Assembly (NCBI RefSeq): GCF_004116265.1
Contig: NZ_QOUX01000047.1
Span: 605,269 to 669,268 of the forward strand
Source: Anaerobacillus alkaliphilus
GTDB taxonomy: Bacteria; Bacillota; Bacilli; Bacillales; Anaerobacillaceae
Reading direction: 5' to 3'
DNA length: 64,000 nucleotides
Shown here: positions 63,890 through 64,000 of the stretch, one piece after another
Layout: every line of letters starts with the position of its first letter
Position numbering within the stretch: position 1 is the first letter of the stretch
The notes under the pieces: model-generated
The model's input: the letters and a program-made list of their open reading frames with translations, nothing else
The model's database searches: none
What the model was told of the DNA's origin: nothing
Translations under genes and position numbers: made by a program

Positions 63890-64000
63890 GGATAAGTCCT
63901 CGACCGATTAGTATCTCTCAGCTCCACACGTCGCCGTGCTTCCACCCGAGACCTATCAACCTCATCATCTTTAAGGGGTCTTACTGGATTAACTCCAAGG
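63890..64000 (-). rRNA. rrl: 23S ribosomal RNA, 3' end (partial)
   Basis: The minus strand reads GAGCTGAGAGATACTAATCG and GGTCGAGGACTTATCC, the conserved 3' end of Bacillus 23S rRNA. The rest lies beyond the right edge. Confidence 0.93.

Overview
The window is low-GC chromosomal DNA from an endospore-forming member of the Bacillaceae. Supporting signs are an alpha/beta-type small acid-soluble spore protein, the kamA/yod lysine-degradation cluster known from Bacillus, AGGAGG-type ribosome binding sites with frequent TTG and GTG starts, and a long rRNA-tRNA operon. The genus cannot be fixed from the sequence. Most genes lie on the minus strand.

Layout. 1-5.6 kb: a sugar-type oxidoreductase that runs off the left edge, oligoendopeptidase F, a methyltransferase and a flavin amine oxidase. 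5.6-7.1 kb: a histidyl-tRNA synthetase behind a short leader with three consecutive His codons and a terminator. 7.2-12.6 kb: a LysM protein, an ECF-like sigma factor with a ClpP paralogue, and a membrane metallophosphoesterase. 12.7-16 kb: MgtC, an HD-GYP protein, and dapA under a lysine riboswitch. 16-25.7 kb: the lysine 2,3-aminomutase catabolic operon with a sigma-54 promoter and its enhancer-binding activator. 25.8-34.6 kb: an MFS transporter, a phospholipase D-like protein, a tungstate ABC transporter with its regulator, and a KhtTU-like K+/H+ antiporter. 34.7-41.5 kb: a run of small accessory genes (SDR, GNAT, HIT, YdcF), two of which carry in-frame stop codons. 41.5-50.9 kb: FabH-FabF, an L,D-transpeptidase, a radical SAM protein, a DUF420 membrane protein, a 52-bp tandem repeat and a PAS histidine kinase. 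50.4-54.7 kb: CheW and two chemoreceptors. 54.9-56.2 kb: a two-gene operon of selenoproteins. 56.3-61.3 kb: a HEAT-repeat protein, DUF1028 and DUF1284 proteins, the spore protein and a second zinc peptidase. 61.4-64 kb: the 3' end of an rrn operon (23S, 5S) with 17 tRNA genes, read on the minus strand.

Main discovery. At 54945-56174 two adjacent genes are each interrupted by a single in-frame TGA exactly where a catalytic cysteine or selenocysteine is expected: a peroxiredoxin (TPV-U-GAQ) and a protein of the D-proline reductase PrdB / glycine reductase GrdB family (TAG-U-PLCHRT). The second has a good bacterial SECIS-like hairpin just after the UGA. An ordinary gene finder would split both genes or truncate them. 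No other proline or glycine reductase subunit is present, so this looks like a stand-alone selenium redox pair.

Other unusual regulation: a His-codon leader peptide (ribosome-mediated attenuation) in front of hisS, where Firmicutes normally use a T-box; a 10-bp periodic array in front of the tungstate operon; and a sigma factor that ends in an SsrA-like LAA next to a clpP paralogue.
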